41,517 nt of DNA from Synechococcus sp. GreenBA-s. GTDB taxonomy: Bacteria > Cyanobacteriota > Cyanobacteriia > PCC-6307 > Cyanobiaceae. Made by a program: the position numbers and the translations under genes. The stretch's first letter is position 1; each line of letters opens with the position of its first letter. Under the pieces are notes generated by a model. That model searched no databases. It was given only the letters and a program-made list of their open reading frames with translations, and was not told the origin of the DNA. The DNA lies in assembly GCF_024345855.1 (NCBI RefSeq), contig NZ_JAGQBX010000022.1, positions 1 to 41,517 on the forward strand. The letters are read 5' to 3'. Positions 16,192 through 29,581 of this stretch are shown piece after piece.

Positions 16192-17300
16192 GAGGCGGCA
16201 CGGCGCTGGCGCATGGCCCGGGCCCGCTCGGCCAGGGAGGAGAAGGAGGGATCGCCCAGGATCGAGCCCACCTGGCCCTGCACCACGGCGGTGTTGATCT
16301 TGATCTCCAGCTCCTTGATCGTGGCCCGCAACTCCGTCTCCCGCCGCGACACGGCCCCCGCCATGCGCTGGAAGGCGCTCAGCAGGGGCGCCACCCGGGG
16401 GTCCTCGCGCACATCGGTCGCCATGGAGGCCACGAAGCGGTCGGCCTGGCTGAGCTCGCGATCGAGGCGCTGCTGGCTCAGCACCAGGTTCTGGTAGAGC
16501 TCCAGCTCCTGGTCGCGCAGGGCCTTCTTCTCCAGGCAGGCGCCGATGCGGGCCCGCAGCAGCGTGGCGTTGAAGGGCTTGGGCAGGTAGTCCTCGGCGC
16601 CGGCCTCGATGCAGCGCACCACGCTGGAGAGGTCGTCGAGGGCGCTGATCATGATCACCGGCAGATGGCGCAGCTCCTCGTCGGCCTTGAGCTGCCGCAG
16701 GGTGTCGTAGCCGTCCAGGCGCGGCATCATCACGTCGAGCAGCACCAGATCGAAGCGCTGCTGGCGCACCCTCTCCAGCACCTCCACGCCGTCGGCGGCG
16801 GTGGTGACGCTGTGGCCCTGGCGGACCAGGCGACTGGCCAGCATGTCGCGGTTGAGCGGGTCATCGTCCACCGCCAGGATGCGGCCATGGCGCGGCGCTG
16901 GCCCGGCCGCCTCGGATGGGGAATCGGACGCGGCTGGGGCGGGGGCCTCGGGCGGCTGGGCGGCCGGTTGCGATGGGGCCTCGGCTGAGGGGAGCGGGCG
17001 GGCCGGCGGAGCGGCGCCAGGGGCCGGCAGGGGCGCCAGCTGCAGCCGGGTGCGGATCAGACCCACCAGCGTGGCGGCCGCCTGCTGGATGCGGCGCAGA
17101 TCGGGCACGGCGGCCGGGTGCTCCTCCGCGGCCTCCTCCTCCAGCAGTTCGCTGTAGCCGATGATCTGGTTGAGGGGCGTGAGCAGGTCGTGGCGCAGGG
17201 CCGCGAGCTCCTGGGAGGCGTCCGGGGCGACAGGGACCTCGCAGCCTGGCAGAGGGCTCGCCGCGGATGCAGCACCCGGAGAAGGGGAAGCAGGCGACAT
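16188..17300 (-). CDS. Response regulator with DHp-like domain and shared C-terminal tail
   Basis: 370 residues. Residues ~30-85 resemble a histidine-kinase DHp helix pair (LRHDLLTPLNQIIGYSELLE, His37), with no ATPase domain after it. A Pro/Ala linker (~88-136) leads to a receiver domain (~139-255) with VDDD acidic pocket, Asp189 in LLDVMMP and Lys241 in LPKPF. A long helical C-terminus (~258-367) ends VQGQVGSILGDPSFSSLAER and AMRQRR. There is no DNA-binding domain. It is directly downstream of the CheY-like gene (ATG 17300, or GTG 17303 right after its stop). It could act as a phosphotransfer and receiver intermediate (inference). Confidence 0.78.
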   Translation of the reverse strand: MSPASPSPGAASAASPLPGCEVPVAPDASQELAALRHDLLTPLNQIIGYSELLEEEAAEEHPAAVPDLRRIQQAAATLVGLIRTRLQLAPLPAPGAAPPARPLPSAEAPSQPAAQPPEAPAPAASDSPSEAAGPAPRHGRILAVDDDPLNRDMLASRLVRQGHSVTTAADGVEVLERVRQQRFDLVLLDVMMPRLDGYDTLRQLKADEELRHLPVIMISALDDLSSVVRCIEAGAEDYLPKPFNATLLRARIGACLEKKALRDQELELYQNLVLSQQRLDRELSQADRFVASMATDVREDPRVAPLLSAFQRMAGAVSRRETELRATIKELEIKINTAVVQGQVGSILGDPSFSSLAERARAMRQRRAAS

Positions 17301-17303
17301 CAC

Positions 17304-17690
17304 TCAGCTGTCCACCGCGATGCCGCAGCGCTGCAGCTGGGCCTGGATCTTCTCCAGCAGCCGGGCCAGGTCCACGGGCTTGGTGTCGTAGTCGTCGCAG
17401 CCGGCGGCGAGACAGCGATCACGGTCTTCCGCCATCGCATGGGCCGTGAGGCCGATCACCGGGATGGCGGCGGTGGCCGCATCGGCCTTGAGGCGGCGCG
17501 TGGCCTCCCAGCCATCAATCACCGGCAGGCTCATGTCCATCAGGATCAGGGCCGGAGCCTGGGCCGCCGCCATGTCCAGCGACTCGGCCCCATCCAGCGC
17601 CATCACCACCTCGAAGCCCTTGCGCGTCAGCCGCCGGGACAGCATGTCCCGGTTCATCTCGTTGTCCTCGACGAGCAGGATGCGAACCAT
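17304..17690 (-). CDS. Single-domain CheY-like response regulator
   Basis: 128 residues, only a receiver domain. The acidic pair is Glu8/Asp9 in LLVEDNEMNRDML, the phosphoacceptor is Asp52 in LILMDMSLP, the switch is Thr82 in GLTAHAM, and the lysine is Lys104 in DTKPVD. All catalytic residues are present. VEDNEMNRDML and GLTAHAM are typical of receivers served by hybrid kinases. It starts 17 nt after the hybrid kinase and ends against the DHp-REC gene, so the three are almost certainly co-expressed. Confidence 0.88.
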   Translation of the reverse strand: MVRILLVEDNEMNRDMLSRRLTRKGFEVVMALDGAESLDMAAAQAPALILMDMSLPVIDGWEATRRLKADAATAAIPVIGLTAHAMAEDRDRCLAAGCDDYDTKPVDLARLLEKIQAQLQRCGIAVDS

Positions 17691-17707
17691 CGCGGTGGCA
17701 GGAGTGC

Positions 17708-22462
<4,755 letters not shown>

Positions 22463-22466
<4 letters not shown>

Positions 22467-23182
22467 CCCGCTCCCGCTATGGCGACGGCGGCGGCCGCTC
22501 CCCCCGCGAGGGCCGCTACGACGCCCCCTCCAACGACCGCTACGCCACGGCCCGCGGCGGCCGCTCCAGCGGTCGCGACTACGACAGCCGCTACGACGCC
22601 CCCCGGGACGCTGGGCGCAGGCCCGCCGCCGGTGGCCCGGGCGGCGGGCCCGGCGGGGGTCCAGGCGGGGGAGGCGGCCCCGGCGGCGGCGGACCCTTCC
22701 AGTTCAACATCGGCACGATCGCCGTGCTGGCGGGCGTGCTCGTGGTGGGCATCGGCATCGGCACCGCCCTCTCCAGCACCACCCAGGGCGACCAGGGCAA
22801 CATCGCCAGCTCCCAGCAGCTGGACATGGCTGTGCCCGATCCGGAGTTCTGCCGCCAGTGGGGCGCCAGCGCCTTCGTGATGGACGTGGAGCTCTACACC
22901 ACGATGAACCCCAGCAGCAGCTTCGTGACCCAGCCGCAGCTCAAGCCTGGCTGCGTGATCCGGCGGGAGAACTGGAGCGTGCTGCAGAAGGAGGGCGCCG
23001 TGACGGCCGAGCAGATGCGCCAGTGCAAGCAGCGCATGAACACCTTCGCCTACGTGGGCTCGGTGAAGGACAAGCCGATCGTCCGCTGCGTCTACCAGAC
23101 CGACATCAGCGAGAACAAGTTCCTCACCAGGGGCGTGGCCGACGACACCGTGGGCGTGACCCCCGAAGCCGACCAGTTCTGA
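22463..23182 (+). CDS. DUF3172-family membrane protein
   Basis: 239 residues. The N-terminus (~1-80) is Arg/Gly/Tyr/Asp-rich and ends in a Gly/Pro run, probably disordered. One transmembrane helix lies at ~83-103 ([21 protein letters not shown]). A conserved domain follows with four spaced cysteines ([37 protein letters not shown]), a feature I associate with the cyanobacterial DUF3172 family; if they face the lumen or periplasm they could form disulfides. Function unknown. It is co-transcribed with ndhM through a 4-nt overlap. Confidence 0.75.
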
Positions 23183-23210
23183 AGCCAGCAGCGGCTCAGA
23201 ACTGACAGCT

Positions 23211-24212
23211 TCAGGCCCCCGGCGAGGCGGGCTCGCCGCCCGGGGCCGGAGCCGCCGCCGCCTGTTGCAGCGGCCGCCGCAGCGGGCTGTCGGGGCTGGC
23301 GAACACCGGCAGGATCTCGCGGCGGAAGGCATCGGCGGCCCGGGAGCAGTAGCGGGCCGGGTGGGTGATCAGCTTGAGCTGGCGCCGCACTGAGAGGTCC
23401 GCCAGGGCCGGCCGGTGCAGGCTGCCGGCGGCCAGCTCCCGCTCGATCGACACCACCGGCAGAAAGGCCGCCCCCAGCCCGCTCTGCACCGCGTTCTTGA
23501 TCGCCTCGAAGGAGTTGAGTTCCATCTCGATCTTGAGCCGGCCCACGTCCAGGCCGGAGCGGGCCAGCAGCTGGTCCACCATCTTGCGGGTGGTGGACTG
23601 GGCATCCAGGCAGACGAAGCCCAGGCGGTAGAGGTCGTCCTTGCTGAGTTCCGGCAGCCGGGCCAGGGGGTGCTTCACCGGCAGCACCAGGGCCAGCTCG
23701 TCGCTGGCGTAGGGCACCACCTGCAGCAGCTCGTTCAGATCCCCCGGCAGCTCGCCGCCGATGATCGCCAGGTCGATCTGGCCGTTGGCCACGCTCCAGC
23801 CGGTGCGCCGGGTGCTGTGGACCTGCAGCTGCACCGCCACGTCCGGATACTTCTGGCGGAACAGGCCGATCATGCGCGGCATCAGGTAGGTGCCGGTGGT
23901 CTGGCTGGCGCCCACGATCAGGGAGCCGCCCCGCAGGTTGTGGAGATCCTCCAGGGCCCGGCAGGCCTCCTGGCACTGGCTGAGGATCCGGTCGCAGTAG
24001 CTGAGCAGCAGGTGGCCGGCCTCGGTGAGCTGGGCCTTGCGGCCGCCGCGGTCGAACAGCGATACGCTCAGCTGCTTCTCCAGGTTCTGGATCTGCAGGC
24101 TCACCGCCGGCTGGGTGACGTAGAGGCTGTCGGCAGCCTTCTTGAAGCTGCCCTCGCTGGCGATGGCCCGCAGGATGCGCAGCTGGTCGAGGGTGAACGG
24201 CAGATCGGCCAT
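23211..24212 (-). CDS. rbcR: LysR-type regulator, RbcR/CcmR group
   Basis: 333 residues. The N-terminal winged HTH (~6-65) reads [37 protein letters not shown], and the LysR substrate domain covers ~95-300 ([20 protein letters not shown]). It matches the RbcR/CbbR-type regulators that respond to carbon metabolites and control rubisco, bicarbonate uptake or NDH genes; RbcR is preferred because picocyanobacteria keep it near ndhF (recalled). The Ala/Pro tail is not conserved. It is divergent from Z-ISO and two genes from ndhF1. Confidence 0.82.
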   Translation of the reverse strand: MADLPFTLDQLRILRAIASEGSFKKAADSLYVTQPAVSLQIQNLEKQLSVSLFDRGGRKAQLTEAGHLLLSYCDRILSQCQEACRALEDLHNLRGGSLIVGASQTTGTYLMPRMIGLFRQKYPDVAVQLQVHSTRRTGWSVANGQIDLAIIGGELPGDLNELLQVVPYASDELALVLPVKHPLARLPELSKDDLYRLGFVCLDAQSTTRKMVDQLLARSGLDVGRLKIEMELNSFEAIKNAVQSGLGAAFLPVVSIERELAAGSLHRPALADLSVRRQLKLITHPARYCSRAADAFRREILPVFASPDSPLRRPLQQAAAAPAPGGEPASPGA

Positions 24213-24247
24213 GGATCCCGTTGGGGCTGCACCGTCTGGAGATTGGA

Positions 24248-24253
24248 ACTGTA
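24248..24253 (-). promoter_or_regulatory. Probable -10 of rbcR
   Basis: TACAGT on the minus strand fits TAnnnT and lies 35 nt before the rbcR ATG. The 86-nt divergent gap also holds CACGG-ATG-CCGTG (a short dyad near 24257-24269). LysR regulators often bind such gaps to control themselves, but no T-N11-A site was confirmed. Confidence 0.35.
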
Positions 24254-24298
24254 GGCACGGATGCCGTGTCGCCAGAATCGCCGCCTCCGCATCCCGTC

Positions 24299-25036
24299 AT
24301 GGCCGACCCGCACCTGCACCACAGCAGCCTGGTGATGCTGGGCCTGCTGCTGGCCTTCGCCCTGGTGCACAGCGGCGGCGCCTCGCTGCGGGCCTGGGGC
24401 GTCGAACGCATCGGCGAGCGGGCCTGGCGGCTGCTGTTCGCCGGCGTCAGCATCCCGTCGGCCGTGGTGGTGATCGGCTACTTCCTGGCCCACCGCTACG
24501 ACGGCCTGCGCCTCTGGAACCTGCAGGACCAGGCCTGGATCATCCCGGTGGTCTGGACCGGAACCGCCATCAGCTTCCTGTTCCTCTACCCGGCCACCTA
24601 CAACCTGCTGGAGATTCCGGCGGTGCTCAAGCCCCAGGTGCGGCTCTACGCCACCGGCATCATCCGGGTGAGCCGCCATCCCCAGGCCGTCGGCCAGATC
24701 CTCTGGTGCGCCACCCACCTGCTCTGGATCGGCAGCAGCTTCATGGTGGCGGCCTGCATCGGCCTGATCGGCCACCACCTGTTCGCGGTGTGGAACGGCG
24801 ACCGGCGCCTGCGCAACCGCTTCGGGGCGGCCTTCGAGGAGTTGAAGGCCAGCACCTCGGTGATCCCCTTCGTGGCGGTGCTGGACGGGCGGCAACAGCT
24901 GGTGCTCTCGGAATTCCTGCGGCCGGCCCAGCTGGGCATCGCCATCGCCGTGGGGGTGTTCTGGTGGGCGCACCGCTTCATCGGCCTGGGGGCCACGGCC
25001 TTTGCCCGCACCGGCCTGGCCCACTGGCTGGGCTGA
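24299..25036 (+). CDS. NnrU/Z-ISO family: 15-cis-zeta-carotene isomerase candidate
   Basis: 245 residues of an integral membrane protein with about six or seven helices. LVHSGGASLRAWG near the N-terminus and GIIRVSRHPQAVGQILWC in the middle are the hallmark His-bearing segments of the NnrU/Z-ISO family, whose plant and cyanobacterial members use heme b to isomerise the 15-cis bond of zeta-carotene, the step after PDS. ATG 24299 starts just before the first helix; an upstream ATG at 24221 would add a non-conserved stretch across the promoter region. The nearness of pds and crtB supports the carotenoid role. Confidence 0.75.
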   Translation: MADPHLHHSSLVMLGLLLAFALVHSGGASLRAWGVERIGERAWRLLFAGVSIPSAVVVIGYFLAHRYDGLRLWNLQDQAWIIPVVWTGTAISFLFLYPATYNLLEIPAVLKPQVRLYATGIIRVSRHPQAVGQILWCATHLLWIGSSFMVAACIGLIGHHLFAVWNGDRRLRNRFGAAFEELKASTSVIPFVAVLDGRQQLVLSEFLRPAQLGIAIAVGVFWWAHRFIGLGATAFARTGLAHWLG

Positions 25037-25068
25037 GGGCACGCCCGGGCCGAGCCCGCGTCACAACC

Positions 25069-25114
25069 CGGCCACAGGAGCAGGGACGCCCCGGAGGGGC
25101 TGCCTACACTCCGG
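25069..25114 (+). promoter_or_regulatory. ndhF promoter with upstream element shared with ndhD
   Basis: CGGCCAC (25069-25075), 28 nt, then CTACACTCCGG (25104-25114), which includes a TACACT -10 24 nt before the second base of the start region. The same two blocks with exactly the same spacing lie before ndhD. The upstream block would sit near -47 to -41, where activators bind. Confidence 0.5.
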
Positions 25115-25133
25115 GGGACTGCCTCCCCCCCGG

Positions 25134-27152
25134 ATGCCCTCGGCCGCCGAACTCGCCTGGTTGATTCCGGTCCTGCCCCTGGCGGGGGCGTGCCTCGTGG
25201 GACTGGGGCTGATCAGCTTCAACCGCACCATCAACCGCCTGCGCAAGCCGGTGGCCCTGCTGCTGATCACCTGCGTCGGGGCCGCGGCGGCCCTCAGCTA
25301 CGGCGTACTCGCAGAACAGCTGGCGGGGGCCGGCCCCACGGAGGTGCTGTTCAACTGGGCCAGCGCCGGCAGCTTCAACCTGCAGATGGGCTTCCGCGTC
25401 GATGCCCTCGGGGCTGTGATGCTGTCGCTCGTGACCACCATCGCCGTGCTGGTGATGGTGTATTCCGATGGCTACATGGCCCACGACAAGGGCTATGTGC
25501 GCTTCTTCACCTACCTGGCCCTGTTCAGCAGCTCGATGCTGGGGCTGGTGATCAGCCCGAACCTGCTCGAGATCTACGTCTTCTGGGAGCTGGTGGGCAT
25601 GTGCTCCTACCTGCTGGTGGGCTTCTGGTACGACCGCGACGGCGCCGCCAATGCCGCCCAGAAGGCCTTCGTGGTGAACCGGGTCGGGGACTTCGGCCTG
25701 CTGCTGGGAATCCTGGGGCTGTTCTGGGCCACCGGCAGCTTCGGCTTCGAGGAGATCGGCGCGCGGCTGACGGAGGCCGTGGCCGCCGGCAGCGTGAGCA
25801 ACGGCGCGGCGGTCCTGCTCTGCCTGCTGGTGTTCATGGGCCCGATGGCGAAGTCGGCCCAGTTCCCCCTGCACGTGTGGCTGCCCGACGCGATGGAGGG
25901 CCCCACACCGATCTCCGCCCTGATCCACGCCGCCACGATGGTGGCCGCCGGGGTGTTCCTGGTGGCCCGGCTGCAGCCGGTCTACGTGCCCTTCCCCGAG
26001 GTGCAGACGGTGATCGCCGTGGTGGGCACGATCACGCTGGTGCTGGGCGCCTCGATCGCCCTCACCCAGCAGGACCTCAAGAAGGGCCTGGCCTACAGCA
26101 CCGTGAGCCAGCTGGGCTACATGATGCTGGCCATGGGCTGCGGCGCCCCGGTGGCGGGGATGTTCCACCTGGTGACCCACGCCTTCTTCAAGGCGATGCT
26201 GTTCCTGGGCTCGGGCTCGGTGATCCACGCCATGGAGGAGGTGGTGGGCCATGAGCCGGTGCTCGCCCAGGACATGCGCCTCATGGGCGGCCTGCGCCGC
26301 TACATGCCCGTGACCGCGACCACCTTCTTCATTGGCTGCGTGGCCATCAGCGGGATTCCGCCCCTGGCCGGCTTCTGGAGCAAGGACGAGATCCTCGGCG
26401 TGGCCTTCGGCCAGTTCCCTCTCCTCTGGGTCGCCGGCTTCGCCACCGCCGGCCTCACGGCCTTCTACATGTTCCGCCTCTACTTCCTCACCTTCGAGGG
26501 CAGTTTCCGCGGCACCGACAAGGCCGTGCAGGCCCAGCTGCTCGCCGCCGCCGGCAAGGGCAGCGGCAGCGCCGAGCACGGCGACGAGCATGGCCATGCC
26601 CATGCCGAGCATCCCCACGAGTCGGGCTGGCAGATGGCCGCACCGCTGGTGGTGCTGGCCGTGCCCTCGGTGCTGATCGGCCTGCTGGGTACCCCCTGGA
26701 ACAGCCGCTTCGCCGCCCTGCTCGATCCCCGGGAGGCCGCCGAGGCGGCGGAGCACTTCAGCTGGGGCGAATTCCTGCCGCTGGCTGGCGCATCGGTGGG
26801 GATCTCGCTGCTGGGCATCGGCGTGGCAGTGCTGGCCTATGCCCTGCACAAGCTGGATCTGGCCACGGCCGTGGCGGGTCGCTTCCCCGCCGTCAACGCC
26901 TTCCTGGCCAACAAGTGGTATCTGGATGCCATCAACGAGAAGCTGTTTGTGCAGGGCAGCCGCAAGCTGGCCCGCCAGGTGCTCGAGGTGGATTCCAAGG
27001 TGGTGGACGGCGTGGTGAACCTCACCGGCCTGGTGACCCTGGGCAGCGGCGAGGGCCTCAAGTACTTCGAGACCGGCCGGGCCCAGTTCTATGCCCTGAT
27101 CGTGTTCGGGGGCGTGATCGCCCTGGTGGTGCTGTTCGGCGTCCTGGGCTGA
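25134..27152 (+). CDS. ndhF: NDH-1 subunit 5 (NdhF1)
   Basis: 672 residues, the NuoL-like proton-pumping subunit of NDH-1 at the distal end of the membrane arm. About 15 or 16 transmembrane helices; core antiporter motifs include EIYVFWELVGMCSYLLVGFW, LHVWLPDAMEGPTPISALIHAATMV (conserved Lys/His surroundings) and LAYSTVSQLGYMM. A His/Glu-rich loop (~480-495) is variable. NdhF1 (respiratory/cyclic) rather than NdhF3/F4 (CO2 uptake) is inferred because ndhD follows directly without cup genes. The start is 24-29 nt after the -10. Confidence 0.92.
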   Translation: MPSAAELAWLIPVLPLAGACLVGLGLISFNRTINRLRKPVALLLITCVGAAAALSYGVLAEQLAGAGPTEVLFNWASAGSFNLQMGFRVDALGAVMLSLVTTIAVLVMVYSDGYMAHDKGYVRFFTYLALFSSSMLGLVISPNLLEIYVFWELVGMCSYLLVGFWYDRDGAANAAQKAFVVNRVGDFGLLLGILGLFWATGSFGFEEIGARLTEAVAAGSVSNGAAVLLCLLVFMGPMAKSAQFPLHVWLPDAMEGPTPISALIHAATMVAAGVFLVARLQPVYVPFPEVQTVIAVVGTITLVLGASIALTQQDLKKGLAYSTVSQLGYMMLAMGCGAPVAGMFHLVTHAFFKAMLFLGSGSVIHAMEEVVGHEPVLAQDMRLMGGLRRYMPVTATTFFIGCVAISGIPPLAGFWSKDEILGVAFGQFPLLWVAGFATAGLTAFYMFRLYFLTFEGSFRGTDKAVQAQLLAAAGKGSGSAEHGDEHGHAHAEHPHESGWQMAAPLVVLAVPSVLIGLLGTPWNSRFAALLDPREAAEAAEHFSWGEFLPLAGASVGISLLGIGVAVLAYALHKLDLATAVAGRFPAVNAFLANKWYLDAINEKLFVQGSRKLARQVLEVDSKVVDGVVNLTGLVTLGSGEGLKYFETGRAQFYALIVFGGVIALVVLFGVLG

Positions 27153-27222
27153 GCGGCGGCACCGCCCGCCGGAGCGGCACCGCGAATCCCGGGCAACCAG
27201 GCCACAACGCTCTGTGTGACAA

Positions 27223-27268
27223 CGGCCACCGGCCAAGGTCCTGGCGGGCCGGCATTTCTACACTCCGG
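27223..27268 (+). promoter_or_regulatory. ndhD promoter with upstream element shared with ndhF
   Basis: CGGCCAC (27223-27229), 28 nt, then CTACACTCCGG (27258-27268) containing the TACACT -10, about 25 nt before the GTG start. A dedicated promoter means ndhD is not just read through from ndhF, 136 nt upstream. Confidence 0.5.
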
Positions 27269-27288
27269 CCAGACCATCGGGCCTGTCT

Positions 27289-28989
27289 GTGTTCTTCGAC
27301 TTCGCGGTGTTCCCGGCTGTGGCGAGCCTGGCCGCCGCCAGCGCCGCCCCAGGAGCCGCCCCTGCATCGGCTGCCGATTTCCCCTGGCTGAGCGCCTCGA
27401 TCCTGTTCCCGATCGCCGCCGCTCTGCTGATCCCCTTCGTGCCCGACAAGGGCGACGGCAAGCAGGTGCGCTGGTTCGCCCTGGGGGTGTCGCTGATCAC
27501 CTTCCTGCTCACGGTGGGCGGCTACCTCAACGGCTACGACCCCAGCGTCGAGGGTCTGCAGCTGGTGGAGCGCTGGCAGTGGCTGCCCAACCTGGGGCTG
27601 GCCTGGTCGGTGGGGGCCGATGGCCTGTCGATGCCGCTGATCCTGCTCACCAGCTTCATCACCTCGCTGGCGGCCCTGGCCGCCTGGCCCGTGAGCTTCA
27701 AGCCGCGGCTCTTCTACTTCCTGCTGCTGGCGATGGATGGCGGCCAGATCGCCGTGTTCGCCGTGCAGGACATGCTCCTGTTCTTCCTGGCCTGGGAGCT
27801 GGAGCTGCTGCCGGTGTATCTGCTGCTGGCCATCTGGGGCGCCAAGAAGCGCCAGTACGCCGCCACCAAGTTCATCCTCTACACGGCCGGCGGCTCGGTG
27901 TTCATCCTGCTGGCGGCCCTGGCGATGGCCTTCTACGGCGGCGGCACCCCCAGCTTCGAGTTCACGGCCCTGATGGCCAAGGAGTTCCCGCTGAAGTTCC
28001 AGCTGCTGGCCTACGCCGGCCTGCTGATCGCCTTCGGGGTGAAGCTGCCGATCGTGCCGCTGCACACCTGGCTGCCCGATGCCCACGGCGAAGCCACGGC
28101 GCCGGTGCACATGCTGCTGGCGGGCATCCTGCTGAAGATGGGCGGCTACGCCCTGCTGCGCTTCAACGTGCAGCTGCTGCCCGAGGCCCACGCCCAGTTC
28201 GCGCCGCTGCTGGTGGTGCTGGGGGTGGTGAACATCATCTACGCGGCCCTCACCTCCTTCGCCCAGCGCAACCTCAAGCGCAAGATCGCCTACAGCTCGA
28301 TCAGCCACATGGGCTTCGTGCTGATCGGCATCGGCAGCTTCAGCGCCCTGGGCACCAGCGGGGCGATGCTGCAGATGGTGAGCCACGGTCTGATCGGCGC
28401 CTCGCTGTTCTTCCTGGTGGGCGCCACCTACGACCGCACCCACACCCTGCAGCTCGATGAGATGGGCGGCGTGGGCCAGAAGATGCGCAAGATGTTCGCC
28501 CTCTGGACGATCTGCTCGCTGGCGTCGCTCGCCCTGCCGGGCATGAGCGGCTTCGTGAGCGAGCTGATGGTGTTCGTGGGCTTCGCCACCAGCGAGGCCT
28601 ATGCCCTCAGCTTCCGCATCGTGATGGCCGTGCTGGCGGCGGTGGGGGTGATCCTCACGCCGATCTACCTGCTCTCGATGCTGCGGGAGATCTTCTTCGG
28701 CAAGGAGAATGCCGAGCTGGCCTCCCACACCCACCTGGTGGATGCCGAGCCCCGCGAGATCTACGTGATCAGCTGCCTGCTGGTGCCGATCATCGGCATC
28801 GGCCTCTACCCCCGCCTGGTGACCGACAGCTACCGCGCCTCGATCGAGGCCCTCGTGCAGCGGGAACTCACGGCCCTGGACCGGCCCCTCGGCAACCCGC
28901 CGGGCGGCCTGATCCGCCGCTCCCCCCTGGGCGAGCTGCTGCCGCCCGCGCTGCTGCAGGCTCCCGCCCTCACGGCGGCGGTGGCTTAG
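27289..28989 (+). CDS. ndhD: NDH-1 subunit 4 (NdhD1)
   Basis: 566 residues from a GTG start, the NuoM-like proton-pumping subunit next to NdhF in the membrane arm. About 14 helices; antiporter-type motifs include [20 protein letters not shown] (conserved Glu), [20 protein letters not shown] and [17 protein letters not shown]. The N-terminal ~35 residues are Ala-rich and the last ~40 Leu/Pro-rich and unconserved. The ATG-less start fits the -10 at 27259-27264; no better start lies between. Confidence 0.92.
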   Translation: MFFDFAVFPAVASLAAASAAPGAAPASAADFPWLSASILFPIAAALLIPFVPDKGDGKQVRWFALGVSLITFLLTVGGYLNGYDPSVEGLQLVERWQWLPNLGLAWSVGADGLSMPLILLTSFITSLAALAAWPVSFKPRLFYFLLLAMDGGQIAVFAVQDMLLFFLAWELELLPVYLLLAIWGAKKRQYAATKFILYTAGGSVFILLAALAMAFYGGGTPSFEFTALMAKEFPLKFQLLAYAGLLIAFGVKLPIVPLHTWLPDAHGEATAPVHMLLAGILLKMGGYALLRFNVQLLPEAHAQFAPLLVVLGVVNIIYAALTSFAQRNLKRKIAYSSISHMGFVLIGIGSFSALGTSGAMLQMVSHGLIGASLFFLVGATYDRTHTLQLDEMGGVGQKMRKMFALWTICSLASLALPGMSGFVSELMVFVGFATSEAYALSFRIVMAVLAAVGVILTPIYLLSMLREIFFGKENAELASHTHLVDAEPREIYVISCLLVPIIGIGLYPRLVTDSYRASIEALVQRELTALDRPLGNPPGGLIRRSPLGELLPPALLQAPALTAAVA

Positions 28990-29094
28990 GGGCCCATCGC
29001 GACGCTTTGCCAAGGGCACTTGCGCATCCGAAACAGTCTCCGTACGCTCCCGAACCGGACCGAGCCACCGGCCCTTCCCCCACCCTGAACGGCG

Positions 29095-29454
29095 ATGCGA
29101 CAGCTGAACTTTCTGCTGATCTTCAGCTTCAGCCTGGCGATGGTGATGTTCACCCTGGAGAACACCGCCGCCACCACGGTGAAGTTCCTGCCGGGCGTGT
29201 CCACCACCCTGCCGCTGGCGGTGCTGCTGCTGCTGGTGGGCGGCATCGGCGCCACCGCCGCCTGGGTCTTCGCCGTCTGGACCGGGGTGGTGAAGCAGGT
29301 GGAGACCCTGAACACCCCCAGCGACGTGGAGGCCCAGCAGGTGCGCATCCGCGAGCTGGAGGAGGACGTGCAGCGCTACCGGGCCGCCGTGGATGCCCAG
29401 CTGGGGCTGCTGCCGGCCGCCGGCGAGAGTTCCGCCCCCGCAGCAGGCCAGTAG
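29095..29454 (+). CDS. LapA-domain (DUF1049) membrane protein
   Basis: 119 residues. Two transmembrane helices (~3-21 and ~41-66) are separated by NTAATTVKFLPG, followed by a coiled-coil segment (VEAQQVRIRELEEDVQRYRAAV), the layout of LapA-domain proteins that in E. coli help lipopolysaccharide assembly with LapB. The role in cyanobacteria is not established. A -10-like TACGCT lies at 29043-29048. Stands alone between ndhD and scpA. Confidence 0.75.
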   Translation: MRQLNFLLIFSFSLAMVMFTLENTAATTVKFLPGVSTTLPLAVLLLLVGGIGATAAWVFAVWTGVVKQVETLNTPSDVEAQQVRIRELEEDVQRYRAAVDAQLGLLPAAGESSAPAAGQ

Positions 29455-29560
29455 CAACGGCTGACGACCGGCCGGCGCCTTTCTCGCCGGGGGGACAGCC
29501 CCTCGGCGTTGCCACCGGGTGCGCCTGGGGCTGGTCCGGATCCGATCCAGCCGGTAGCTT

Positions 29561-29573
29561 GCAGACAGTCTGC
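29561..29573. promoter_or_regulatory. Perfect dyad before scpA
   Basis: GCAGAC-A-GTCTGC is a perfect 6+6 dyad ending 8 nt before the GTG start of scpA. It could be an operator or an RNA stem that blocks the start. It does not match the cyanobacterial LexA or NtcA consensus. Confidence 0.35.
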
Positions 29574-29581
29574 GGAATCCC

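Noticed and set aside
29472-29490. Hairpin CCGGCG-loop-CGCCGG after the lapA-like gene as terminator
   Set aside because: No T-run follows on either strand, and such GC stems are frequent in this genome.
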